A stretch of 64,000 bases of DNA from Tenacibaculum sp. M341 (lineage in GTDB: Bacteria; Bacteroidota; Bacteroidia; Flavobacteriales; Flavobacteriaceae), in NCBI RefSeq assembly GCF_004337695.1, contig NZ_SJXJ01000002.1:1-64000 (forward strand). Direction: 5' to 3'. The stretch's first letter is position 1; each line of letters starts with the position of its first letter. The notes below the pieces were generated by a model, which saw only the letters and a list, made by a program, of their open reading frames with translations, had not been told where the DNA came from and made no database searches. Both the position numbers and the translations under genes were made by a program. This document shows, piece after piece, positions 16,915-27,800 of the stretch.

Positions 16915-18066
16915 TTATTTGTTAAACGTTACATTTAGTTCGTGAAATCCTACTTTGCGATTAAATTCGCCCCACTTTTCAATGTTTTCTTTACTATTTA
17001 TAATATCTATTGATGTTACTTTATCGGCTAAGAGTGCTAATAGTGTTCGCATTATTTGACGCGCATGAGTTGCACCTAAACAGTTATGATGACTAAATCC
17101 GAAAGCTACATGTGGATTTATTTTTCTATCAAAATTTACTTCATTTGGATTTTTAAAAACAGTTTCATCTCTGTTAGCAGATGCCCAGCACAATGAAACT
17201 CTAGTATCGTTTTTAATTGCATGTTCACAAATTTGAGTATCTTCTGTAACCACTCTTCCCATATGAGTTAAAGGAGAAAAATATCGGATTAATTCTTCTA
17301 CAGCTTTGTTAATTTTATCAGGGCTATTTTTAACCTCTAATAAAGATTCAGGATGTTCAGCAAAATAAGCTACAGTATTGGTTACTGCATTTATTACAGT
17401 ATCTCTGCCACCTGCAAAAGTTAAAATCATAATTCCTTTTATTTCATCATGAGTTAACTTTTTGCCATTTACTTCTGATTGTAATAAAACGGAATATAAA
17501 TCTTCACCTAAATTATTTCTAGCAGCATTAATTTTTTCGTCTAAATAATCATATAACACGTTCGCTTTTGAAGCATCTAAACTATCGTCTTCACTTCTAA
17601 ATACATGTGTACCCCAAGAAATAAATGTTTCTGATTCTGATAAAGAAGTGTTTAATAATATTGTAAGCGCTCTAGACTGCAGTTTTAAAGAGAAATCGTG
17701 TACAACTTCGATTGTATCTTTTGATAATACTTCATCAAGTAATGTTGAAATTTGATCTTTTAAAACTTCTTGGTACTCTTTGCCATTCGGTCTTTTAAAC
17801 CAACCGTCTAATAATTCTCTAAAGTCTTTATGTAATGGAGGATCTACTTCAAAAGGAATTTGCCTGATATCACGAATATTTACTTCTGAAGGAACAACAA
17901 TTCTTCCCGGAGTTGCTCCTGATTGGTATGTTTTCCAATTATGAGCTGTTTTTCTGACATCTTTATGACGTAAAATCATTGCCACAGGATCATTTTGATC
18001 ATCTATGTGTTCTAAACCAGTTTTTTGTCTAGCTTCTTCAAAAGGATCTGAAAATTCACTTTTCAT
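16915..18066 (-). CDS. Cytochrome P450, probable 6-O-methyl-D-galactose demethylase (CYP236A-like)
   Basis: The 383-residue soluble bacterial P450 has the I-helix motif AGGRDT, the ExxR pair E258/R261 (EELIRYFSP) and haem-ligand C329 in FGFSHHNCLG. With the adjacent ferredoxin and reductase it forms a class I system. Such triads in agar/porphyran loci oxidatively remove the methyl group of 6-O-methyl-D-galactose, giving D-galactose and formaldehyde. The locus also has galactose and anhydrogalactose catabolism, which fits. The assignment to this substrate is by context and family resemblance. The divergent AraC gene is a likely regulator. Confidence 0.85.
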   Translation of the reverse strand: MKSEFSDPFEEARQKTGLEHIDDQNDPVAMILRHKDVRKTAHNWKTYQSGATPGRIVVPSEVNIRDIRQIPFEVDPPLHKDFRELLDGWFKRPNGKEYQEVLKDQISTLLDEVLSKDTIEVVHDFSLKLQSRALTILLNTSLSESETFISWGTHVFRSEDDSLDASKANVLYDYLDEKINAARNNLGEDLYSVLLQSEVNGKKLTHDEIKGIMILTFAGGRDTVINAVTNTVAYFAEHPESLLEVKNSPDKINKAVEELIRYFSPLTHMGRVVTEDTQICEHAIKNDTRVSLCWASANRDETVFKNPNEVNFDRKINPHVAFGFSHHNCLGATHARQIMRTLLALLADKVTSIDIINSKENIEKWGEFNRKVGFHELNVTFNK

Positions 18067-18193
18067 AAATATCGTGTTGTTTTTTACAAATTTGATAAGA
18101 TCTCTTTTTTAATCATCGAAGGATATTGTCAATTATTTGAACTATATTTCCGTTGGTTTTAGTTTTTATTTATTTTTAGCGATATATTGGTTT

Positions 18194-19051
18194 ATGAGAG
18201 CTATTGAAGAGCAATTATTTTATATAAATCAGCAATCATTTTTAATTTCTGAATTCAATCAGGACTATTTTGATTCTCCATTACATTTTCATCAAGAGTA
18301 CGAATTAACGTTTGTAGAGTCTGGTTATGGAACTCGATTTGTAGGAACAAGTGTAGAATTATTTTCTGAAGGAGATTTAGTATTAATAGGTCCGCAATTA
18401 GCTCACTATTGGCGTTGCGATACAGATTTTTATGAAGAAAAAGGATTAGTAGCCAAGAGTCAAGTGATTCAATTTAAAGACGAATTGTTTTTTGCGAATG
18501 AACTTCCAGAAATGAAAAATATTCATTCATTATTAAAAAAATCAATCAGCGGAATTCATTTTGCTAATGGAGAAAAATACAAAGAGCAGATAGCTTTGTT
18601 AAAAACATCAACAGGGCTTTCTAGATTATTAGCTTTTTATAAAATTTTAGAAGAATTAAGTTTAGATAGTGATCAACGATTGTTATCTACCACAGAAAGT
18701 ACTCAATTTTACCAAGCAAAAGATAGTGCTACTTTTCAGAAAATACTAAACTATATTTTTGATAATTTAGAAAATGAGATTTCTTTAGAAGAAGTGGCTA
18801 ATAAGGTTTTTATGAGTAAGTCTTCTTTCTGTAAGTATTTTAAAAAAAGAACTAAAACTACATTTACAGACTATATAAATAGATTGAGAATAACAAAAGC
18901 AGCTAAAATATTAGTAGAATCAGATTTAACAATATCTCAAGTTTGTTTTGCTTCAGGTTTCAATAGTCTAAGTTATTTTAACAGACAGTTTAAAAAACAA
19001 AAAAAAGTAAATCCGAAGGAGTATGTAAAATTGTATAAGGCAAAAAAATAA
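18194..19051 (+). CDS. AraC-family regulator of the P450 cassette
   Basis: An N-terminal cupin domain (HFHQEYELTFVESGYGTRFVG, residues about 30-55) is followed by a complete AraC double helix-turn-helix (LEEVANKVFMSKSSFCKYFKKRT and QVCFASGFNSLSYFNRQFKK). The reading frame extends upstream to a TTG at 18137, but those 19 extra residues look like hydrophobic non-coding translation. The ATG at 18194 fits the family start. It diverges from the P450 operon, so it probably senses a sugar, perhaps G6Me, and controls that operon. Confidence 0.85.
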   Translation: MRAIEEQLFYINQQSFLISEFNQDYFDSPLHFHQEYELTFVESGYGTRFVGTSVELFSEGDLVLIGPQLAHYWRCDTDFYEEKGLVAKSQVIQFKDELFFANELPEMKNIHSLLKKSISGIHFANGEKYKEQIALLKTSTGLSRLLAFYKILEELSLDSDQRLLSTTESTQFYQAKDSATFQKILNYIFDNLENEISLEEVANKVFMSKSSFCKYFKKRTKTTFTDYINRLRITKAAKILVESDLTISQVCFASGFNSLSYFNRQFKKQKKVNPKEYVKLYKAKK

Positions 19052-19128
19052 CGTGAATCTTACAAAGGAGTTTATCTTGATTAAGGGGATTATTTCAAGA
19101 TGATTAAAGAGTCCAAGATCCACGTTAT
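19048..19128. terminator. Nested hairpin between converging AraC and GH16 genes
   Basis: Outer arms ATAACGTGAATCTT (19048-19061) and AAGATCCACGTTAT (19115-19128) pair with one mismatch. Inside, ATCTTGA (19074-19080) pairs with TCAAGAT (19095-19101). The element overlaps the AraC stop codon and ends 10 bp before the GH16 stop. It is probably a bidirectional terminator, but is larger than usual. Confidence 0.6.
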
Positions 19129-19137
19129 GTAATATTG

Positions 19138-20211
19138 TTAATTGCTAACGGGTTTAAAAACTCTAATCCAATCTACTTTTAAAACATGATCTTCAGGGGC
19201 ATTGGCTATTTCTTCATCTGTAGGAAATCTATCAGCAGCGGCATTCCAATTTTGAACTTCAGCATTAATAATAATATCCATTTCTTTATGTAATCCTGTT
19301 CTTGTATTATCTGCCGTTTGAGTAGGTGAGGTGTACCCTAAAGGATCTATTCCGTCTTTACCGGAAACAGTATCTAGGTTATCCATAACTTTAATAAGAT
19401 TTCCGTTCACATAATATTCCAAATGAGTTGGAGATTTCCAATAAACACCAATACGAACCCAATCACTTGATACAAATGGGTATCCATCAATTTTTTGCCA
19501 TGTGCTAGCATCCTTCGGTTGGTAATCTTGAAAAGGATCTCTAATAAAAACATGATGGCTTATATGGAATCGTTCACTAAACCATGTTTGACCATCTCTA
19601 GGGTTTTGAGCTCCATATGCTTCTAAAATATCAATTTCTTGGGTGTCATCAGGACTTAACATCCATATATCTGAAGCAAAAAATGCATTCGCAGCTTTTA
19701 CTTTAGTTTCAACATAAACAGGATATTTTACTCTTTTAGTAGAGGTAATGCAACCTAAACGTGTTGCTTTATCTGTGTATGTTTCTGTTCCAGAAGTATA
19801 CGTTTTCATTTCTCCTGGTTCTCGTGTTGTAATTAAACGAAGATTTCCACCAGAAACAGTAACATTCTCATGTTTCCAAATGGTAGCTCCTGGTCCATCC
19901 CACTGATTGTGATAAAAATTAGTCCATTTACCACTTCCAAATTCAACAAGATTCGGTTCTCCTGCAAATTCATATTCAAAATCATCAGAAAGATCTGCTT
20001 GAAATTCCCAAGTCATTCCATCACCTGCATTGGCAGGAACCGGAATGGTCATCCAAGTTTCAGTGGTATTATCGTTGTCATTGTCATTGTCTGTTCCTGA
20101 ATTACCATCATTTCCAGTATTAATAGGATTATTTGTTGGTGTTTCAGGGCTAGAAGAGCAAGCAACACCTAATGTTATAATTATTATAAAAAATAGATTC
20201 TTAAATTGCAT
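19138..20211 (-). CDS. GH16 beta-agarase-like lipoprotein
   Basis: The signal peptide ends in a lipobox (LGVACSSS), followed by a Thr/Asn/Asp-rich linker to about residue 50. The GH16 catalytic domain has nucleophile E192 and acid/base E197 in QEIDILEAYG. The later segment SHHVFIRDPFQDYQP is typical of agarases in GH16. The enzyme should cut beta-1,4 bonds of agarose or related galactan at the cell surface. It is monocistronic, with a copy of the TTTTTGTCTAGT motif 71 bp upstream of its start. Confidence 0.88.
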   Translation of the reverse strand: MQFKNLFFIIIITLGVACSSSPETPTNNPINTGNDGNSGTDNDNDNDNTTETWMTIPVPANAGDGMTWEFQADLSDDFEYEFAGEPNLVEFGSGKWTNFYHNQWDGPGATIWKHENVTVSGGNLRLITTREPGEMKTYTSGTETYTDKATRLGCITSTKRVKYPVYVETKVKAANAFFASDIWMLSPDDTQEIDILEAYGAQNPRDGQTWFSERFHISHHVFIRDPFQDYQPKDASTWQKIDGYPFVSSDWVRIGVYWKSPTHLEYYVNGNLIKVMDNLDTVSGKDGIDPLGYTSPTQTADNTRTGLHKEMDIIINAEVQNWNAAADRFPTDEEIANAPEDHVLKVDWIRVFKPVSN

Positions 20212-20281
20212 ATTATTTAAAATTTAGCATGTATTTGCCATCCAAATATAAAATCATGCAAAATGAAATAGTAAAAATTGA

Positions 20282-20294
20282 ACTAGACAAAAAC
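20282..20294 (-). promoter_or_regulatory. Shared locus motif, GH16 copy
   Basis: Reverse-strand GTTTTTGTCTAGT, a perfect match to TTTTTGTCWAGT. It lies 71-83 bp upstream of the GH16 start, between this gene and galE. The TTTG part may also serve as the -33 element. Confidence 0.5.
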
Positions 20295-20307
20295 TTAATA
20301 CCCTTAA

Positions 20308-21318
20308 TTAAATCAAGCTTTTTTGCCATTCCCAGGCAGACTTTAAAGCTTCTTCTAATGTTTTTTCTGTTTTCCAGTTTAATTCGTTTGCTACCTTATT
20401 TGTATCAGCATAAGCAGCTGTAACATCTCCTTCTCGTCGAGTAGTGATTTTATAGTTTAGTTTTAAATTATTTGCATGTTCAAAAGCATTTATTATTTCT
20501 AAAACAGAACTACCTTTTCCTGTTCCTACATTAAAATATTCAAACTTCTCTTTGTTTTCATTGCTTAACAATCTTTGTAAAGCAGCAGTGTGAGCTTTTG
20601 CTAGATCAACAACATGAATATAATCTCTAATAGCAGTTCCATCAGGTGTATCGTAATCATTGCCAAATACTGAAAGTTGTTCTCTAATTCCGGCAGCTGT
20701 TTGCGTGATATATGGAATTAAATTTTGAGGTACACCTAGAGGAAGTTCACCAATTTTAATACTATCATGTGCGCCAATTGGATTAAAATATCTTAAAGCA
20801 ATAGCATTCATATTATGAACTTTACAAGTATCTCTAATAATTTCTTCTCCAATTTGTTTTGTATTACCATAAGGTGAAATTGCAGGTTTTACAGGTGATT
20901 TTTCTGTAATAGGAAGTTCAGCAGCTTGTCCGTAAACTGTACATGAAGAGCTGAAGATGAAATGATCAATTTTGTGATCTCTCATTTCTTGTAGTATATA
21001 AACTAATGTACCAATATTATTTTCGTAATAATCTAAAGGTTTTTCAACACTTTCACCCACAGCTTTAGAAGCTGCAAAATGAATAATACCATCAATAGTA
21101 TTTGTATTAAAAAAATGTTTTACCTCTTTCTTATTACGTAAATCTATATTGAAGAATGCTGCTTTTTTAGAAGTAATTTGTTCAATATTATCTAAAACTT
21201 CCATTTTAGAATTTGATAAGTTGTCTATGATAATTACATCAAATCCTGTGTTTTGAAGTTCTACTACAGTATGTGATCCAATAAAACCTAAGCCACCAGT
21301 TACTAGAATTTTTTTCAT
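20308..21318 (-). CDS. galE: UDP-glucose 4-epimerase
   Basis: Extended short-chain dehydrogenase, 336 residues, with NAD motif TGGLGFIGSH, catalytic Ser/Thr in FSSSCTVYG and YxxxK in YGNTKQIGEE. The segment LRYFNPIGAHDS and the C-terminal region are characteristic of GalE. It interconverts UDP-galactose and UDP-glucose, completing the Leloir pathway with galK and galT 10 kb away. It is transcribed separately, between the GH16 and the SusCD operon. Confidence 0.95.
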   Translation of the reverse strand: MKKILVTGGLGFIGSHTVVELQNTGFDVIIIDNLSNSKMEVLDNIEQITSKKAAFFNIDLRNKKEVKHFFNTNTIDGIIHFAASKAVGESVEKPLDYYENNIGTLVYILQEMRDHKIDHFIFSSSCTVYGQAAELPITEKSPVKPAISPYGNTKQIGEEIIRDTCKVHNMNAIALRYFNPIGAHDSIKIGELPLGVPQNLIPYITQTAAGIREQLSVFGNDYDTPDGTAIRDYIHVVDLAKAHTAALQRLLSNENKEKFEYFNVGTGKGSSVLEIINAFEHANNLKLNYKITTRREGDVTAAYADTNKVANELNWKTEKTLEEALKSAWEWQKSLI

Positions 21319-21359
21319 TTTTTTATGTCAATTAATTTATTTGATATTTTACTAAAAGA

Positions 21360-21386
21360 ATTAAGCCTAAAAAATTTAGGCTTAAT
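21360..21386 (-). terminator. Terminator of the SusCD operon
   Basis: ATTAAGCCTAAA and TTTAGGCTTAAT are perfect 12-bp arms with a 3-nt loop, between the glycan-binding gene and galE. It ends the susC-susD-sgbp transcript before galE. Confidence 0.85.
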
Positions 21387-21448
21387 TTCTGAATGACTCC
21401 AGTTGAATGAAGTCAATTATACAATATGAAAACTTAATGGATTTGTTT

Positions 21449-23050
21449 TTATGGACGTAAGTTTACTTTTCTTAATGTTAAGTCGTCCATATAAAATTTT
21501 AAAGAAGAATTATTAAATTCATTCCATCCTCTAATGGTAAGTGTTTTTTCTCCAGTTTCATTAAACTTAACAAATACAGAGGTATATACCCATTCTCCTA
21601 CATTAAAATCAGGAGTGAAACCAGGATTAGGACCCACAGACCAATCAGTGTCAGGGAACCAATATAATCTAACATCTGGAGTAAAAGTAGGGGCAGGGTT
21701 TCCTCTATCCACAAGATAGGTCCAAACACCAATTTCATAATCAATACCTGCTTCTGCAGAAAACGTGTAGTCATCTCCTGTATTTGTTTTACCTGCTAAA
21801 ACCATTCCCTTACCTGCACCGGTCGAAAGGTTTCCATCTAACTCTAGATAAATACTATTTGTTCCAGATTTTGCTTGTGTAGAAGTAACATTGCTCGTAA
21901 ATGTATTCCAATCTAACCAACCAGCATATACCCAATTGCTATTATTACTGTTTTCAAAACTATGGTCTATGTTAGATTGTGTGTCAAAAATATTTTCAAT
22001 TCTTTCAAATCCAACTATTGTTTCAGGTATAGCAGTTGCTTGTACTTGATCTGTAGTTGCTAATGCACCTGGATTATATGCTATTTTAACAACATCATCT
22101 CTATACACCGTTTCATTTAATGTTATTAATACAACATTTGGATTTGCAGTATCTACGGTTACTTCAGAAATTGTGACAGGAATATTCATTCCTCCATTTT
22201 CTAAACTTACAGTAAAGTCATTTGGATTTGTAGTAGCAGCATCCATATCTCTACTAAACTCTAGCCCAATTTTACCATCACGTTCATTCACAGCATCTAA
22301 TGTAACAGGTTCTGTAGAAGGAACAACTTTGATTAAATTCTTTACAAAAATAGTATCTGCACCTGCTGGTCGGTTTCGACTAGCAATAAAATTAAGATCA
22401 TGAACACCTAAACTTCTATAAGTAACATCAACATCAACATCAAATCCGTCAAAAGTTTCAGGAGTAGCACCGTTAAATGTCCAGTCAAAAGTATCTGGTT
22501 CTCCTTCTGCAATGTAAGAAAAACGTACTTTTTTACTAGCTGTTACTTCATTTTCAGCATTATCAGCAATTACTAGTGGCGCACCTAAAGTACCATCATC
22601 ATTTAATAAATTGGCGGTTATACCAAGATTTACAGCAGATAATACACTAACAACAATAGTTGTATCAGCAACGTTTGAACCTGTTCCTTTACCGTCAGCA
22701 AAAACTTCTCCTTTAAATGTTTGATTTAATGTTACATTGTATTTTCCAGGAGTATTGAAAAAAGCTTTTACAATTTTCTTATTAGAAGTTACATCATTAT
22801 CAGCCCCATCAATATCTACTACATTTTCAGGAAAAGTCCAAGTTCTAGAAATTACACCAGGAGAGGCATCACCAAAATCAATATCTTGATTTACATTTAC
22901 TTTATTATCAAAGTCCATTTCTGAAGTGAAAATAGATCTTTGATTTGGTTCTATTAATGGTGTTTCTTCCTTATCACACTGAGTTAAAAAAGTTCCAATA
23001 AAAGTGATAAGTGAAACATAAATAATATTTTTAATTTTATTTTTTCTCAT
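21449..23050 (-). CDS. Surface glycan-binding lipoprotein (SusE/F position)
   Basis: A lipoprotein signal (FLTQCDKEE) is followed by two PKD-like domains (about residues 35-135 and 140-245), a SwmB-type Ig-like domain (about 248-345, GKIGLEFSRDMDAATTNPND) and a C-terminal jelly-roll carbohydrate-binding-like module (about 358-533, WVYAGWLDWNTF). It is the third gene of the susC-susD operon, 2 bp after susD, where surface glycan-binding proteins usually lie. It should bind galactan chains outside the cell. The ligand is inferred from the locus. Confidence 0.85.
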   Translation of the reverse strand: MRKNKIKNIIYVSLITFIGTFLTQCDKEETPLIEPNQRSIFTSEMDFDNKVNVNQDIDFGDASPGVISRTWTFPENVVDIDGADNDVTSNKKIVKAFFNTPGKYNVTLNQTFKGEVFADGKGTGSNVADTTIVVSVLSAVNLGITANLLNDDGTLGAPLVIADNAENEVTASKKVRFSYIAEGEPDTFDWTFNGATPETFDGFDVDVDVTYRSLGVHDLNFIASRNRPAGADTIFVKNLIKVVPSTEPVTLDAVNERDGKIGLEFSRDMDAATTNPNDFTVSLENGGMNIPVTISEVTVDTANPNVVLITLNETVYRDDVVKIAYNPGALATTDQVQATAIPETIVGFERIENIFDTQSNIDHSFENSNNSNWVYAGWLDWNTFTSNVTSTQAKSGTNSIYLELDGNLSTGAGKGMVLAGKTNTGDDYTFSAEAGIDYEIGVWTYLVDRGNPAPTFTPDVRLYWFPDTDWSVGPNPGFTPDFNVGEWVYTSVFVKFNETGEKTLTIRGWNEFNNSSLKFYMDDLTLRKVNLRP

Positions 23051-23052
23051 CT

Positions 23053-24801
23053 TTAGTTTGTTATTAGGTTACCGTTAGCCTGAACTTCTCCTGTAGGTAT
23101 AGGTAAATAGTCGTGCTGACTAGGAGTATATGAACCATTAGCAATTGTAAAATCAGGTCTAATTCGTTCAATAATAAATAATGGAGCTACACCACCACTG
23201 TTTATTTGTAAAACAGTTTCTTTGTTAGCCTCTCTCCAAGCTTCATCTGCTGCTAATTCGCTAAAAACATCCGAAACAATTCCCCATCTTACAAGATCGT
23301 TCCATCTATGTCCTTCAAAACATAATTCAGAAGGACGTTCTACTCTTCGTAAATGTGTCATTACATTTTCAACAGAAGGAGAAACCATTGGTTGTGTACC
23401 ATGTACTTCTTTACTAACATGTAACTGAGGAAACATTCCTCCATTATCTGTGATATATGTATCTAAAGCAATTACTCCAGATCTTGTTCTTACTCTGTCT
23501 ATATAATCGATAGCTGTAGTAACATCTCCACTTTCTTCTAAAACTGCTTCAGCATACATTAGGTATACATCAGCTAGCCTAATATGTCTGAAGTTAATTC
23601 CTGATCTACCACTAAATTCAACAGCATCTTCTTGATCTTTATGATACCAATTAGAATGTTTTTTCACATAAGCACTTTGTCCGAATCCCCATCCTGGTCT
23701 ATCGCCAAAAGGAAGATTATAGTATTCTCCTTCACCATTTATTGGAGCAATTGTAGCAGTCAATCTTTTTGAATGTGTATTTCCATCTGTATTTATTGAA
23801 TTGGTAGGATCAATAACATCATTCAATAACATTTCATGTAAATAATAAGAAGCTAATAATGTGTTAAATGCGTTAAAACTTAATTGCCCTGTAGCAGACG
23901 AAAGGGTAGAAGCTTCTGCACCAACTCCTCCAGGGAAATCATCAACAGCACCACCACCAACACCTTGTGCTAATTCATCATTATAAGCAACTTCAAAAAT
24001 AGATTCAGAGTTGAACTCTGTATCGTGTCTAAAATTATCCATGATATTGGTAGTTAATGAATAAACTCCAGAGTCAATTACTTCTTTAAAATTTTGAGCA
24101 GCCATAGACCAATCTTCTTCATACAAGTATACTTTTCCAAGTAAAGATGTAGCAGCACCCCAAGTAACACGACCTAAATCGTTTTCTGTCCAAGATTCTG
24201 GTAAATTAGATTTAGCAAATTCTAAATCAGGTTTAATTACTGTTTCAGTTATTTCTTGAATAGTTGATAAGTCTTTATTAAACTCACCTGCTGCTGGAAC
24301 AGTGGTGTGAATGATACCTTGACCATATGTGTGTGCAATTTGAAAATAAAAGAAAGCTCTTAAAAAACGAGCCTGTGCTTCTATCTGAGCTTTATTATTA
24401 TCATTAAAAACAACAGTTGCGTCGGCAGTTTGTATTTGGTTGATCACCTGATTGGCTCTAAATACACCTATGTAAAGTTCGCTCCATTTATCGGTAACAT
24501 AAAATGTTCCATCATTAAATGTTAAGTTTCTGAATTGTAATGGCCTGTACCAAGGTTCAGTACCAGCAATATCACCTCTAACCATTTGGTGTTGTAATAA
24601 TCCTCCACTAACAGATTGAAATTGTAGTGCTCCATAAACAGTAGTTAACGCCGCATTAAACTGTTCTTGTGTTTGCCAAAAGGTATCTTCTGTTACCGCA
24701 TTTGGATTTACTTCTCGTAAGAATTCGTCTTCATCACAACTTACAAAGGTGATCACTAAAATAAGTAATGACAAAAATTTTATTTGTTTAAATTTTTTCA
24801 T
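23053..24801 (-). CDS. SusD-family outer-membrane glycan-binding lipoprotein
   Basis: The 582-residue protein has a lipobox (ITFVSCDED) and the SusD/RagB TPR-containing fold. Typical segments are NAVTEDTFWQTQEQFNAALTT near the N terminus, RFLRAFFYFQIAHTYG in the middle, and RHIRLADVYLMYAEA plus CFEGHRWNDLVRWG in the C-terminal half. It caps the SusC channel and captures oligosaccharides. It follows susC by 13 bp. Confidence 0.95.
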   Translation of the reverse strand: MKKFKQIKFLSLLILVITFVSCDEDEFLREVNPNAVTEDTFWQTQEQFNAALTTVYGALQFQSVSGGLLQHQMVRGDIAGTEPWYRPLQFRNLTFNDGTFYVTDKWSELYIGVFRANQVINQIQTADATVVFNDNNKAQIEAQARFLRAFFYFQIAHTYGQGIIHTTVPAAGEFNKDLSTIQEITETVIKPDLEFAKSNLPESWTENDLGRVTWGAATSLLGKVYLYEEDWSMAAQNFKEVIDSGVYSLTTNIMDNFRHDTEFNSESIFEVAYNDELAQGVGGGAVDDFPGGVGAEASTLSSATGQLSFNAFNTLLASYYLHEMLLNDVIDPTNSINTDGNTHSKRLTATIAPINGEGEYYNLPFGDRPGWGFGQSAYVKKHSNWYHKDQEDAVEFSGRSGINFRHIRLADVYLMYAEAVLEESGDVTTAIDYIDRVRTRSGVIALDTYITDNGGMFPQLHVSKEVHGTQPMVSPSVENVMTHLRRVERPSELCFEGHRWNDLVRWGIVSDVFSELAADEAWREANKETVLQINSGGVAPLFIIERIRPDFTIANGSYTPSQHDYLPIPTGEVQANGNLITN

Positions 24802-24814
24802 GATAAATAATTTT

Positions 24815-27800
24815 TTAGAAACCTAATTGAACACCTAAAGAAAACTGTCGAGAAACTGGATAATCTCCACGATCTATTCCTCTAGTAAAAATACCATCAC
24901 CACCAACTTCAGGGTCAAAACCTGTATATCTGGTAAATGTAAAAGGGTTTACAGATGATATATATAATCTCGCTTTTGTTATTCCTGAACTTTCTAACCC
25001 AGGAATAGTGTAGCCTAATGTAATGTTTCTAATTCTCCAATAGGTTCCGTCTTCTAAGAAAAAGTCAGATCTTGCTCTAACATTATTATGAAAAGCACTG
25101 ATTCTATCTGTTGGAATGTTTGAATTTGGATTTTGTGGAGACCACATATTGAATAAATCTCTGTGCCTTCCTTGTCCGTATGCATGTAATTTTGCCCCAT
25201 TGTAAATTTCTGCTCCTTGCGAGTAAAAATTTTGAACATATAAATCGAAGTTTTTAAACTCAAAGTTAAAATCTAAACCAACTTCAAAATCAGCTTGTCC
25301 TGACCCTTTGTAAATTCTGTCATTATCATCAATTACATTATCTCCGTTTTGATCTACAAACATTAAATCACCCAATTGAGCACTACCATCAATAGGTAAA
25401 TACGCATCTAGTTGTTCTTGAGTTTTAATAACTCCTGCATTTTCAACTAAGAAAAAAGCACCAGCTTCTCTACCAACTGCTAAGAAAGTAGTGAAATCGA
25501 TATTAGGACCTTGAGATACTATTGGACGACCATTAGCAAAACCTCTTTGAATACCATTTAAATTTGTAACCGTATTTCTGTTACTAGTAAAGGTAGAAGA
25601 GAAGTTGTATTTTAAGCCAAAATTTGTTTCATCTTTATAAGAAACGGCAAATTCTAATCCTTTGTTAATCATGTCTCCAGCATTAATAACCAATACATCA
25701 AATACACCAGCACCACCTCCAGGTTGAGATGTACCAGCTGAAGGAGGTAATCGTTGCTCTAATAGCATATCTTCTCGACCATTTTCATAATAATCAGCAG
25801 TAAAAGAAAGTCTGTTGTCTAAGAAAGTAGCGTCTAATCCAATATTCTTAGAGATTGTTGTTTCCCAACGAATATTTTCATCAACAAAACGTCGTTGTGT
25901 AAAACCGAAATTTAAACTTTCATTAGGTCCAAATGGATAATTTACACCAGATTCAATAACAGGGGTAAATGCGTAGTTAGGAATGTTTTGATTTCCTACT
26001 TCAGCCCAACTACCTCTAAGTTTTAAGCTATTGATAAAGTTGATTTTTTCAAAGAATTTTTCTTCATGAATATTCCATCCAGCAGAAAAACCATAAAAAT
26101 TACCAAATCTGTTTTTTAGCGCAAATCTAGAAGATCCATCTCTTCTGTAGCTTGCAGAAAAAAGATAACGTCCATCAAAGTTATATTGTAAACGTAATAA
26201 TTTACCTGCTAATGTATTTCTTTGAATAACTTCTCTAGGTCTTGTTGCTTCTGCTCCAGCACTAAGTACTTGTATATCATTACTTGCAGTTTCATCAAAA
26301 ATAACACCAGCAGCAATGTCTTGACTTTCTTGTTCTTCATAAGAAATTACTCCGGTAAAATTTAAATTATGTTTTCCAAAATCAGTTTTATAATTTACAA
26401 TACCTTCAACAGTTTCTCTTTTATTAAATATTAAAAACCTATCTAATAAAGCATTTGTTCTAGAGGCAGTAGGATTTATTTGACCGCTAAAATCTCTAAC
26501 AATGTATTGAGGTCTAAACCATTTTCTTCTAAAATCCCATGTATTTCTACCTAGGTTTAATTTTACATCTAATCCTTTTGTGATTTCATAACTAAAGTTG
26601 GCAGCAATATTGGTTGAATTAACTTCTCGTTCATCAATATTTGTTAGGTTTCTAGATAAATTACTAAATAAAATAGCGTTTCTAACTGGTATTGATACTG
26701 TATTTTGCCCCACATTTGTAATTTGACTAAGACTAGGTTGCCAAGGATTTTGAGCTACAGCAAATTCATATAAAGCAAAAGGTTCTTGCTCGGTATCTTC
26801 TTGATTTATACCTACAGAAGCAAAGGCTTTGAATTTACCTTTGGTATAATCGGCGGTTAATCTATTAGCGATTCTTCTAAAACTTGATTGAATAATAACT
26901 CCTTCTTGATCGAAATAAGAGCTACTAAAATTAACTCTTAAATTTTTAGTACCTCCATTTAAATTTAAACCAAGACTTTGAACTAAAGCATTATTGTTTT
27001 GAATATCTTCTACAAAATTAGAATTAAAGTCTAAAGCATTCGGATTAAAAAAGAAAACTAAAGGTTCTTGTCCAATAGCATTTAGTCTAGTGTCTTCCGC
27101 AAATAACTGTTGTGTTGTATTCATCAAAGGAGTACCTGAGGTAATGTTTTGAATACCTGTATATGCATTCAAATCAATTTGCATTCTACCTTTTTTACCT
27201 TTTTTGGTAGTGATTAAAATAACTCCGTTTGAAGCTCTTACTCCATAAACAGATGCAGAAGCACCATCTTTTAGAATGTCGATAGATTCAATTTGTTCTG
27301 GTGCGATATTTGGATTGTCTGTAAAAGGAACTCCATCTACTACGTAAAGAGGACCTAATGCTCCTGGATTTACAGAACCTAAACCTCTAATTTGAATATT
27401 TGCAGCTTGTCCGGGTCTACCATTAGCTGCTTGAATGTTTACACCTGCTACTTTCCCTTGTAAGGCGGTACCTAAATCGGCTACAGCTAATTTAGTGATG
27501 CTTTCTGCTTTTACATTTGCAACAGCTCCAGTGATTTCTTTTTTTCGTTGAGTACCATATCCAACTACTACAATTTCTTCCAATACATTGGCTTCAACTT
27601 TTAAGCTTACATTTAAATTGTTTGTTGATTTCGTTACCTTAATTTTTTGAGTTTTGTATCCTATAAAACTAATCACTAATGTGCTGTTTGGAGTAGCAGT
27701 AATTTTATAGATACCATCAAAATCGGTTTCGGTACCTGTAGATGTACCTTCTATAATTACACTTGCTCCTGGCAAGGGATTGTTTTGTTCATCAAAAACC

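Noticed and set aside
18126-18134. TTGTCAATT between P450 and AraC genes as another locus motif copy
   Set aside because: Only part of the 12-bp motif matches, and such short AT-rich matches are expected by chance.
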